Part shown: in pieces, positions 8,106 through 15,774 of the stretch
Layout of the letters: every line of letters begins with the position of its first letter
How positions within the stretch are numbered: position 1 is the first letter of the stretch
Assembly (NCBI GenBank): GCA_001460835.1
Contig: CYKH01000925.1
Location: 1-21,641 of the forward strand
Direction of reading: 5' to 3'
DNA length: 21,641 nucleotides
From: Bodo saltans
Taxonomy: Eukaryota > Euglenozoa > Kinetoplastea > Eubodonida > Bodonidae
The notes under the pieces: model-generated
Seen by the model: only the letters and a program-made list of their open reading frames with translations
Told to the model about the DNA's origin: nothing
Databases searched by the model: none
Program-made: the position numbers and the translations under genes

Positions 8106-11100
8106 ATGCAACACAGCTCGGCCCGCTACAACCAACGTCACACAAAGCAAGAGGAGGCATGTTGCCATACTACAGGAGTTTCTGCTGCGACACAGCAGAA
8201 CTACACTATTACGGCAAACAGAAATACAGGGACACCTCTAAACTTCAAAAGGATCCTCAACAAGAACTATATCCCAGGCTCCATCGTTTTTATCAACAAG
8301 CTCCCGGAACATGGAACCCTAGTCGGTGTTCTTGGCAATGAAGTGGCGATCGGCGGGTCCACGGACGGAAACACCTTCACGTACCGCTCCAACCCAGATT
8401 ATCCCGCAGACGGCGTGAAGATGAGCTTGGATACAATTGGATTTCGTGCTGTGGCTCAAGGAGATGATGAAGTCACCGGACTGCTTGCCATTCAAGTCAC
8501 CCTCCGAGAACTGTTTATCAAAAACTACACCCTCAGGGCAACCGAGAGTACGACACCGTTGAAACTTCAGCTGCGCGCCCGTCAAGGCAACGCTATTGTG
8601 TCGCTTAAGGACCGTACCTTGCAAAGCGTTCAAATTGAAGCGCTCCCGACCAATGGTTGCATCGTCAAGCAAGCCGATGGCACCGTCATCGCATCTGCTC
8701 CAACTAAAGTTGTTGATGCTTTGCAAAACATTCTCGTGATTCCCGCTCCTGAGATGCAAGTCGGGGAGAGCTGCACGTTCAGCTATTCCGCAACACGAAG
8801 CAACGGCATCTCCACAAAACCAGCGTTTGTAACCCTAACGCGAGTTGAGCGGGGCACACTGAAGCCGCGTGCGTACAACACAAACTCCGTGTACAACGTT
8901 GATTTTGACGTCTCAAGAATGCTAGAGTTGATAGGATCCACACGCATTCCCGACTCGAACTTAACCTTCATTATCACAAAGCTCCCCGCATTCGGTCAAG
9001 TGCATGACGTGATGGACACAACGACCACACAGCTTCCAGAGTTTGGCCTCAGCGCCTCGTCGCTGCCGATTACCCTCTACGTCGGGCCCAAGACTCGTAT
9101 TGTGCTTGTGTACCAGGTCAGCCCTACACTTGTTCCCAACGCTACCACTGTCTCGCTTGAGTACATTGTGAAGGACAAGTTCGCTACATCCGCCCCCGCC
9201 AAGGTGAACATTATTCTGGACAAGAAGGGTTCCCCTATCTGCGGTGATGTGGTCATCTCCTGTGTTCTGGGACCGCCCCGTGAAGGACATAGTCCTGAAC
9301 TTCACGAACCCCAATGCTCGCACTGTGCAAAAGTTGATCCTCGTGAAGACTCCTGCGAAGCCTCTCGGTGATCTCCTCTACTCTCACACGACCATTCTCC
9401 GTCAGCGCAAAATCCGCCTACAACCTGGCAACTACTTCTCCGACGAGGACAATCGCTTGTCGTACCAAGTCCGCCCCTCAATGAAGCGGACTAGCGGCAA
9501 CGAGACGTACCTCTTCCGTGTTCAGAATTTCGATTGGATGTCATGTGTCGGGAAGGTCACGTTTATCGTTATGCAGCACGATGCACAAGTCGTTCCTGAT
9601 GCGAAGCTTAACATTCGTCGCGAAATTGTCCGCTTGAACGGGTACACCCCTTTGCCACTGTGGGGAACAGCGAATAAGACAATCGTCAGGCCCTCGTCTG
9701 TAATTCTGTCAACGAGCCCAACTTATGGCTCCATTTATCAACTGACTGAAGATGCCCCATACGACGCAGGCAGAATGTATCGCGTCAACCTTACAACCTG
9801 GCAACTACTTCTCCGACGAGGACAATCGCTTGTCGTACCAAGTCCGCCCCTCTATGAAGCGGACTAGCGGCAACGAGACGTACCTCTTCCGCGTTCAGAA
9901 TTTCGATTGGATGTCATGTGTCGGGAAGGTCACGTTTATCGTTATGCAGCACGATGCACAAGTCGTTCCTGATGCGAAGCTTAACATTCGTCGCGAAATT
10001 GTCCGCTTGAACGGGTACACCCCTTTGCCACTGTGGGGAACAGCGAATAAGACAATCGTCAGGCCCTCGTCTGTAATTCTGTCAACGAGCCCAACTTATG
10101 GCTCCATTTATCAACTGACTGAAGATGCCCCATACGACGCAGGCAGAATGTATCGCGTCAACCTGCTTGGTCAAGCGCGATCTTACTGCGTTCGTCGTAA
10201 CTGTGAGGACTACCGTGGCGATGCCGTCAATTCCGGTGATAAAGTCTTTCGCAAGGAATTGTGGGAAGAGGAGGGTCTCACAGAAAGCACACGTTTCTGG
10301 ATCTTGTACAAAGCCCCTGCGAGCCTCCCAGAAGGCACCACGCTTAACACTTTCACAGACACGTTTGAGTATCATTTCTTCAATGATGCAGGACAACAGA
10401 GCGAAGTCCAGCGTGTGACGATTTCATTCCGCAAAGCCGTCAAACGCGTCGTTGAATGCCGCTACACCGTCAATGATCTTCCCGATCTCAACTTCGATCG
10501 CCAGCAACAAACGTTCATCAAGTGCGTGTTGTCAAACGCGACAAATCAAGCGGTGATGATTCCTGAGTTTGATAAATATCGCCGCCACGGTGCGGAGGTC
10601 AACTTCCGCATGTTTCAGTTCCGCCAAGATGGCAATCGCATGTACACTGGCGATCGGCTCGCAAACACGTCGCGCGACAATGTCGTCGGTATGTGGCTTG
10701 ATAATCAGAACACTGTGCTCGTCGTACCTTCGGCCCGAGCGCGCACAATCAACTTCCAGTTTCGTGCTATGATTTACAATCTCACATCCTCAGGCGTCCT
10801 CGCACCTCCTCCCGAGTTAGTGCGAGTGCGCGTGATTCGTGACAACACTCCGCCGTTTTGGAACTACGACTACATCACTGAAAGTGGTACGTTAGAACTA
10901 TCAACAGGGGTCACAAAAGCGATTGATGTGACCGCGGAAGACCTTGAAGACGACCTGCTCCAGTTTCGGCTTGCGCAAGGCGTGTCAAAAGGCGTTTTGT
11001 ACTTCGAGGATCTGCGATTTGGTATTGGCACTTTGACGATTGTCGAAACTGGCTCCGTTATGCGTGTCCCCAAGGGTGCAATCGCTCGCCAGACCGCTCG

Positions 11101-11437
11101 CTTTTATTACAAAGTAGACAGCCGTGAGGGGTGGACGTATCCTCAGTACGACAACTTCACGCTCTACGCCGATGGTGGTGGTGTGCTGTCGCTTGCGTTG
11201 GTGTATAACATTACCATCACGAGCGATGGCAATGCCAATGTGTCGCAAGGAAAGTCCTTCACTGTCTCATTCAGCACTGTGGTGTTCGCACTTCTTACCG
11301 TTGTCGCCGTGTTGCTGATAGCGTTAGCAGTGGTGCTTCGCCGAAGGGGCATGAACAAGTTTACGTCGCTTTCAGCCGACACAGAAAGTGATGACGGCAA
11401 TGACCCAACGGCATCCAAAGAGCAAAGTGATGAGTGA
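8106..11437 (+). pseudogene. Large type I membrane protein with repeated cadherin/Ig-like domains, frame-disrupted
   Basis: One protein is spread over three frames: 8106 to about 9250, about 9250 to 9791, and 9792 to 11437. The first shift is a small indel; the second is caused by the 373-bp duplication at 9419-10164. The translation shows repeated extracellular-type modules, each with a KLP..G.(L/V) strand and a later LEYIVKD or F.Y.V segment (for example INKLPEHGTLVG, ITKLPAFGQVHD), resembling cadherin-like or VCBS/CSPG-type beta-sandwich repeats. A membrane segment at about 11280-11337 (FALLTVVAVLLIALAVVL) is followed by RRRG and a short acidic tail. The first ATG (8106) gives no signal peptide, although such a protein would need one, so the 5' end may be lost as well. 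It would be a cell-surface protein if intact. Assembly error is an alternative explanation for the frame breaks. Confidence 0.75.
9419..10164 (+). repeat. 373-bp direct tandem duplication (9419-9791 and 9792-10164)
   Basis: Two adjacent copies in perfect register differ at only two positions that I found: A at 9480 versus T at 9853, and T at 9519 versus C at 9892. The unit is 124 codons plus one base, so it shifts the reading frame. Reading out of copy 1 into copy 2 meets a stop at 9865-9867. Confidence 0.95.
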
Positions 11438-11451
11438 GGAAATGTTTGGAA

Positions 11452-11640
11452 TTCGCCCAAGAAATGGAACAACATGGGGGATCGGATCTCGAGAAGACCA
11501 GTGGTTACAAATCATACTTCGACGAGCCGACTCTGGGGTCCAATCCGGCGGGACAAGCTCAGACGAGACGCGCAGCGCTTGCACACGAAGAGGGGGCCGT
11601 TTCAACTCCATCTTTTGACCCGCATGGTCTACTTTCCTCG
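11452..11640 (+). pseudogene. Coding-like extension of the membrane protein tail
   Basis: Past the stop at 11435-11437, another frame reads a plausible hydrophilic cytoplasmic tail (EFAQEMEQHGG, then LEKTSGYKSYFDEPTLG, AHEEGAVSTPSFDPHG) until T-rich spacer begins near 11650. A third frame bridges the two with EEMF between about 11436 and 11450. The simplest view is that the tail was once longer and has lost register through two small indels close to 11435 and 11450. An unrelated small ORF is less likely. Confidence 0.45.
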
Positions 11641-11766
11641 TCAAGCAAGCACCGTTTTCATTTTTTTCAAAACATTTGCAAAAATTTCCAGAACTGCCAA
11701 CTTTTTTGCTCCATTGGGGCGTACAAACCATAAACGCGGCACTCCCTTACCTGGAAGGGGGGTGCT

Positions 11767-11869
11767 GCGAAGGAGAAACTGCGAGATTGGGCAGTGACCA
11801 TGGACAACATAGACGAGGCCATTTCCCATTTCTGTATGGTGACGTCTGGCGCACATCGTCAGAAAATAT
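11767..11869 (+). pseudogene. Stealth gene remnant (C-terminal coding fragment)
   Basis: The frame reads AKEKLRDWAVTMDNIDEAIS then HFCMVTSGA, matching residues just before region 4 of Stealth-B (DNA at about 5511-5615). Nucleotide identity is high, and closer to Stealth-B than to Stealth-A (shared gtgaccatggacaacat/a and gaggccattt words). One extra base near 11852 breaks the frame. Neither the rest of the gene nor region 4 follows. It lies directly upstream of the glycosyltransferase, the position Stealth-B holds relative to the broken glycosyltransferase copy. Confidence 0.85.
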
Positions 11870-11920
11870 TGTTTTCTCTTTTCGCTCGAAAGTTTTGTTA
11901 TTAGATACACTCACACTGCG

Positions 11921-11988
11921 CGATATTTTGTCGTTGTTTGGCATGAAAGGTCTACGAGATGACACGATGTGCTCTGAAACTCACCGAT
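11921..11988 (+). repeat. Copy 2 of the 68-bp block upstream of the glycosyltransferase
   Basis: Partner of 7018-7085, about 90 percent identical. It lies 168 bases upstream of the glycosyltransferase ATG and just before a polypyrimidine tract. The block contains an ATG-led frame conserved in both copies (MKGLRDD.MCSE.H), but substitutions include amino acid changes, so coding is doubtful. Confidence 0.8.
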
Positions 11989-12004
11989 GTGTATGTCTAT
12001 CATC

Positions 12005-12027
12005 AGTTTTTGTTTTTTTTTTCTTAG
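12005..12027 (+). promoter_or_regulatory. Candidate spliced-leader acceptor for the glycosyltransferase
   Basis: A run of almost only T ends in CTTAG with AG at 12026-12027, about 130 bases before the ATG at 12156. Later AGs without a good tract lie closer (for example near 12098). Prediction from pattern only. Confidence 0.4.
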
Positions 12028-12155
12028 AGGAGAGAAACAGGAACGCACTTGACCAAAATGGTCTGACCAGTCTCTCGCACTTAAAGTTCAAGTGTTAGCA
12101 GCAATTGGGTGGGAAGACAAGATTGGTCTCGAGGCAAATCATAACAACAGTTACA

Positions 12156-13652
12156 ATGTTCTCCACTGCAGTACGCCTTCGAATCATTCTCGTGGTTCTG
12201 TCAACAGTTGCCATTCTTCAGTTGCACAATGTACTGACGAGGACATCTGTTTTCATTCTTGACCGTGAGACTCCTCTCCCCATATCCCCTGACCAACCAC
12301 AAGTCGCGAAGACGCAAATCACGGAGCCTCTGATTGGTATGGAGAGCGACAACGTCACTGCGCAGCCGCTGTTATCGAATGAGCGGCGTTGCCCATCGCA
12401 TCCCCAACAAAATGTGCTTTATCGTAATGACGTAAAGGAAGTACCACCACCGCGGATGGTCATCTGCATGATAGCTCATGGATGGAAAGCACAAGGCTAC
12501 GAAGACGTAAATTCTATCAAAGGAAGTCGCCGCTCGATGGACCTTGCCTTACGAGGTATTCTACGAAGAGTCTCCAATAAATGCAGGCTCTCCAATAAAT
12601 GCAGGCTCCACTTTTACTTTATCACTGGAGAAGAGGACGCGAGGAGGATTCGAGAAGAATCGATCCTTGGGGAGCTGCTCCTACAAAATAAGGAGGGGAA
12701 CAGCGGTCGCATCATAGCACCAACGAACATTACGTTCACGTTCATGCCGTTAGACGAGGCCCAACTTTCTCATTGGTTACGTGACATTGGCCACGTTCCG
12801 ACGCATCGTACAGGCGCTGCGGGGAATGTGAAGTTCTTTTACCCACAACTTCTACCCCACGAAGAGAAGGTGCTCATGTTGGATAGCGACGTGCTGGTCG
12901 ATAGAGATATTTGTGAACTCTGGGAGCACTTTCAGTTCTTCCCGCGAGATCAACTGTTTGCGTTTGCGCCACAGAAAGTTCCGATGCAGATCAGCAAGGA
13001 TAACCAGTTCAACGCAGGTGTGGCGCTGCTTCACCTGGAGCGCATGCGTCAAGCCAATTGGTTGACGTTGGCGCGCAGTTCTATTGCAGCCTGGGATGCA
13101 TCGCCGTCACAATCTCCCAAGTGTTGTGCTCATGGAGACCAGTCGGTATTCCATATGGTGCGCTGGTACAGACCTTTGGTGTTTCAATATGTACTTCCAC
13201 GGTGGTGGAACTTGAACAAATGCCACAGCTACATGAAGTTCGAAGAGCATTACCGAAGATTTATAGATCGAAGAAACACGGAAAGCCACCAGAGGAAGAA
13301 GCGATGCTGGTTGCTTAACGACCTCTCGAGCAACAGCACCACTTTAGCTCAAGTTATTGAACACACGAAGGTGACGCCGAAGTTTTCTGAGCTTGTCATT
13401 CAGACTGAACACTCCCCACAACAGTCACATGGAGCTTTGAATCATCAACAGGAGCGCTACGTCATGGATGGTACGAAGCCACTACTTGATGAGGAAGACG
13501 TTTTTGTTGGTATCGTGCATTTAGGGTGCTGCAAGAGGTGCTCACGGCGCCATTTGAAATCATCTGCTCGATGGCAGCGGTTGCTTGCCGACATCGAGGC
13601 GTTTGATGCCGTTGCAATGCGCCGCAAACTCAAAGCATTGTCGAGAGCGTAA
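12156..13652 (+). CDS. GT8-type glycosyltransferase (GXYLT/LARGE-like), type II membrane protein
   Basis: 498 aa from the ATG at 12156; the frame upstream has no other ATG. Residues about 6-26 (VRLRIILVVLSTVAILQLHN) form a signal anchor, so the enzyme should face the Golgi/ER lumen. Motifs follow the order expected for a GT-A fold, retaining-type GT8 enzyme: HRTGAAGNVKFFYPQLLP, the metal-binding DSD at 243-245 inside KVLMLDSDVLVDRD, FNAGVALLHLERMR from 285, HGDQSVF from 326 and a late His in IVHLG (455). It would transfer a sugar from a UDP donor; which sugar and acceptor are not readable. An 18-bp tandem duplication adds six residues near 140-151. It is the intact partner of the broken copy at 7110-7584 and follows a Stealth remnant. 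All key motifs look intact. Confidence 0.85.
   Translation: MFSTAVRLRIILVVLSTVAILQLHNVLTRTSVFILDRETPLPISPDQPQVAKTQITEPLIGMESDNVTAQPLLSNERRCPSHPQQNVLYRNDVKEVPPPRMVICMIAHGWKAQGYEDVNSIKGSRRSMDLALRGILRRVSNKCRLSNKCRLHFYFITGEEDARRIREESILGELLLQNKEGNSGRIIAPTNITFTFMPLDEAQLSHWLRDIGHVPTHRTGAAGNVKFFYPQLLPHEEKVLMLDSDVLVDRDICELWEHFQFFPRDQLFAFAPQKVPMQISKDNQFNAGVALLHLERMRQANWLTLARSSIAAWDASPSQSPKCCAHGDQSVFHMVRWYRPLVFQYVLPRWWNLNKCHSYMKFEEHYRRFIDRRNTESHQRKKRCWLLNDLSSNSTTLAQVIEHTKVTPKFSELVIQTEHSPQQSHGALNHQQERYVMDGTKPLLDEEDVFVGIVHLGCCKRCSRRHLKSSARWQRLLADIEAFDAVAMRRKLKALSRA
12572..12607 (+). repeat. 18-bp exact tandem duplication inside the glycosyltransferase
   Basis: Two exact copies of ctccaataaatgcaggct, in frame, encode SNKCRL twice. 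The broken copy of the gene has only one partial match at this site, in a region with deletions. Confidence 0.9.
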
Positions 13653-13719
13653 CATTCCAGCTCACAGTCCACAGAGCACACCTTTTCTTGCGCGCACCAC
13701 ACTCACTGAGATCAACGCA

Positions 13720-13777
13720 CGTTTTTTCGTATTTCTTCACCCTTTTTGTTGCTGCTGTCCTCCACACAACGTTCAAG
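13720..13777 (+). promoter_or_regulatory. Candidate spliced-leader acceptor for the 561-aa gene
   Basis: A long T/C-rich tract runs to the first AG at 13776-13777, with no earlier AG after about 13711. It lies 56 bases before the ATG at 13833 and excludes the non-ATG upstream extension of the frame. Just downstream, at 13780-13821, an imperfect 21-bp repeat (aacgaacaagcgacacaa and a variant) forms the leader. Confidence 0.5.
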
Positions 13778-13832
13778 AGAACGAACAAGCGACACAAGTA
13801 AACGAACAAGCCACACAACAAGGACAACAATT

Positions 13833-15518
13833 ATGAACGAGGCGACTACATTGCGCCTTCATGAATCGCTCAGCCAAAGCCAGGCCGTTTTCCATCGAGC
13901 CGCTTCGACACCACTGTTGGGCCCAAGTACCATTCCCCATCCCGCACTGGGCAATCTTTTTTCACCAGATAATAGCCATGTCACAGCCTCTGTCATGGCT
14001 TCAATGCAACAAACAGTGGAGAAGCTTATCTTGCGAGTCGCCAAACTTGAGAGCCTCGTATTCTTGTTAGAAACCGAACGAAACACTGGAGGGGGAGGAT
14101 CAGGCTTGCTGTCAAGCGGATCCACCGTCAACCTGTTTCAAGACGTGCGAGCAACGTTGTATGAGACAATGGAGCCCGTTCGAGAGCAACTTCGACGACA
14201 CGAGGCCATCCTCATGGACGTGGTGCAGTCCCTTAACCATGCTGCGGGGTGGGGCTACTACAAACAGCGCAGTAGTGGCGATGCCGCTCCGCCCTCTCCA
14301 CGACAAGGTGAACATCATCAAGGAGCAGGCAACGTTTCCTCGAGAAAGCATGCGGCCGCTACCGCATCAGCGCCCCTAGCTCAAGGCACTCGCCAACGCA
14401 AGAACAGTCTTGGCAGAGAAGACGACGACGACAACGTAAAGCACCATGATCAACCACATCACAACAACGACGCGTTCGTTATGGTGTCACCCCTTACAAA
14501 AGCAGACACATCGCATCTCACCGCCGCTACGGCGTCGTTCATGCCGATCGTCCAAGTTGATCCGAGCACCGCAAACTTGGAAGAACGAATTGTCAGAATG
14601 CGGCGCCTTGCGGGAGCTTTAGGCAGCGGTGTTCCGCTTGGGTCGGCCACTGTCTCCCCAAGGAAAAGCCGCAAGGATAACAAAGACAAGAAGAAGAAGA
14701 AACATCACCACGAGTCGGACGATACCTCATCAGCCACGAGTTCCTTCTCTGAGAGTGACCAGTCACCGATTCGACACCACTACACAACTACAACAGAGGT
14801 TGAGTCCTCGACACAGCCCAATGCAACATCCTCTGGGGCAACGACAACCACAACATTTATCGATGAGGCGACGTCAACAGCGTCAGATGCACGTCATTAT
14901 CTTCAGCATCATCATGGTACCGGAGGCGACACCACGACCAATGATGAGGCGAAGGAGTTGATTCACAACGTGAAGAAGATCCTCCGCAAGACTGGTGACG
15001 ATGCAGGCGGCATCGCTGCCACTTCTGGTTTAGAAACTACGTCCACGACCACTACGACGACAACCAACAGCTCACTCCTTCTTCATCAGCAGCGCCACTA
15101 CAATGGCAATACATCAACGCACCTTAGCACCCCGCAGCGCGCTGTGAGGTTCGGGTTGGATGATTCGTTGGCAACTCCGCTCCCTGCCCGATACCAGACG
15201 GGTTCTATGTTTGGTGCTGGTGGTGGTGGTGGGAGAATGGTCACCAGCGATACAACGTCTACATCGTCAACATCGGGCAACCATCATCACACTCACAACG
15301 ATCCCTCCAACTATTATCGTACAGGTGTTCAACTTCTTCAGAGCCCAGGATCTGCAACATCGTTTCAACAAAGCAGACTGTTAGCCAACAACAACGCGTA
15401 CCCCCAGCATTACGCCACCGGGAGCGGTGCCTTGCGCTCTGGGCCACTGGACTTTCCTCAAGACTCCTCAAGCTTGAGCGATGGGTACCAAGAGTTGTTG
15501 AAGCGAATGCATATGTAG
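13833..15518 (+). CDS. Hypothetical low-complexity protein with short coiled coil
   Basis: 561 aa starting at the ATG at 13833; an in-frame upstream extension has only a TTG. I recognise no family. A short helical, coiled-coil-like segment spans about residues 55-85 (QQTVEKLILRVAKLESLVFL), followed by a second helical stretch to about 135 (TMEPVREQLRRHEAILMDVV). The rest is low complexity: Asp runs, a Lys run followed by His near 281-290, Thr runs, Gly runs and Ser-rich segments, with a short basic helix near 370-385 (AKELIHNVKKILRKTG). There is no signal peptide or membrane segment, so it is probably cytoplasmic. The structure would suit a scaffold or cytoskeletal protein, but that is a guess. 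It is the first of two intact genes after the glycosylation cluster. Confidence 0.8.
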   Translation: MNEATTLRLHESLSQSQAVFHRAASTPLLGPSTIPHPALGNLFSPDNSHVTASVMASMQQTVEKLILRVAKLESLVFLLETERNTGGGGSGLLSSGSTVNLFQDVRATLYETMEPVREQLRRHEAILMDVVQSLNHAAGWGYYKQRSSGDAAPPSPRQGEHHQGAGNVSSRKHAAATASAPLAQGTRQRKNSLGREDDDDNVKHHDQPHHNNDAFVMVSPLTKADTSHLTAATASFMPIVQVDPSTANLEERIVRMRRLAGALGSGVPLGSATVSPRKSRKDNKDKKKKKHHHESDDTSSATSSFSESDQSPIRHHYTTTTEVESSTQPNATSSGATTTTTFIDEATSTASDARHYLQHHHGTGGDTTTNDEAKELIHNVKKILRKTGDDAGGIAATSGLETTSTTTTTTTNSSLLLHQQRHYNGNTSTHLSTPQRAVRFGLDDSLATPLPARYQTGSMFGAGGGGGRMVTSDTTSTSSTSGNHHHTHNDPSNYYRTGVQLLQSPGSATSFQQSRLLANNNAYPQHYATGSGALRSGPLDFPQDSSSLSDGYQELLKRMHM

Positions 15519-15712
15519 GAAGAGAGGTGTTGTCGCACAGAAATCGAACGGAGGCACTCGCTTTTTTTCCCAAATCAAAGCAAAGAATTACAATAGAGAG
15601 AGGATACAGAGGATAGAGAGATATCATGTTGCGAGACGATTGCTTTGAAACGCATCCCATCGATGCTGTATCCTCATAGACACTCAATAATTGTACACCT
15701 TACATCAATCGG

Positions 15713-15734
15713 GGGATTTTTCTCATCCGCGTAG
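15713..15734 (+). promoter_or_regulatory. Candidate spliced-leader acceptor for the 1790-aa gene
   Basis: A short pyrimidine-rich tract ends in GTAG (AG at 15733-15734), 40 bases before the ATG at 15775. It supports this ATG over the TTG-led extension back to 15691. The rest of the 256-base spacer (15519-15774) is purine-rich with GATA/GAGA words. Confidence 0.4.
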
Positions 15735-15774
15735 ATTCATCAGCAACATAGAAGACACTGGGGAGGAAAGAAAC

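Noticed and set aside
12105-12155. N-terminal extension of the glycosyltransferase
   Set aside because: It begins with TTG; the first ATG, at 12156, places the signal anchor at the N-terminus as expected for a type II protein.
13780-13821. Two imperfect 21-bp repeats in the leader of the 561-aa gene
   Set aside because: Only two copies with several differences; simple slippage in a CA/AAC-rich leader explains them, and no array or known element fits.
13746-13832. N-terminal extension of the 561-aa protein
   Set aside because: It begins with TTG, not ATG, and is crossed by the predicted spliced-leader acceptor at 13777.
15691-15774. N-terminal extension of the 1790-aa protein
   Set aside because: It begins with TTG and spans the predicted acceptor at 15734.
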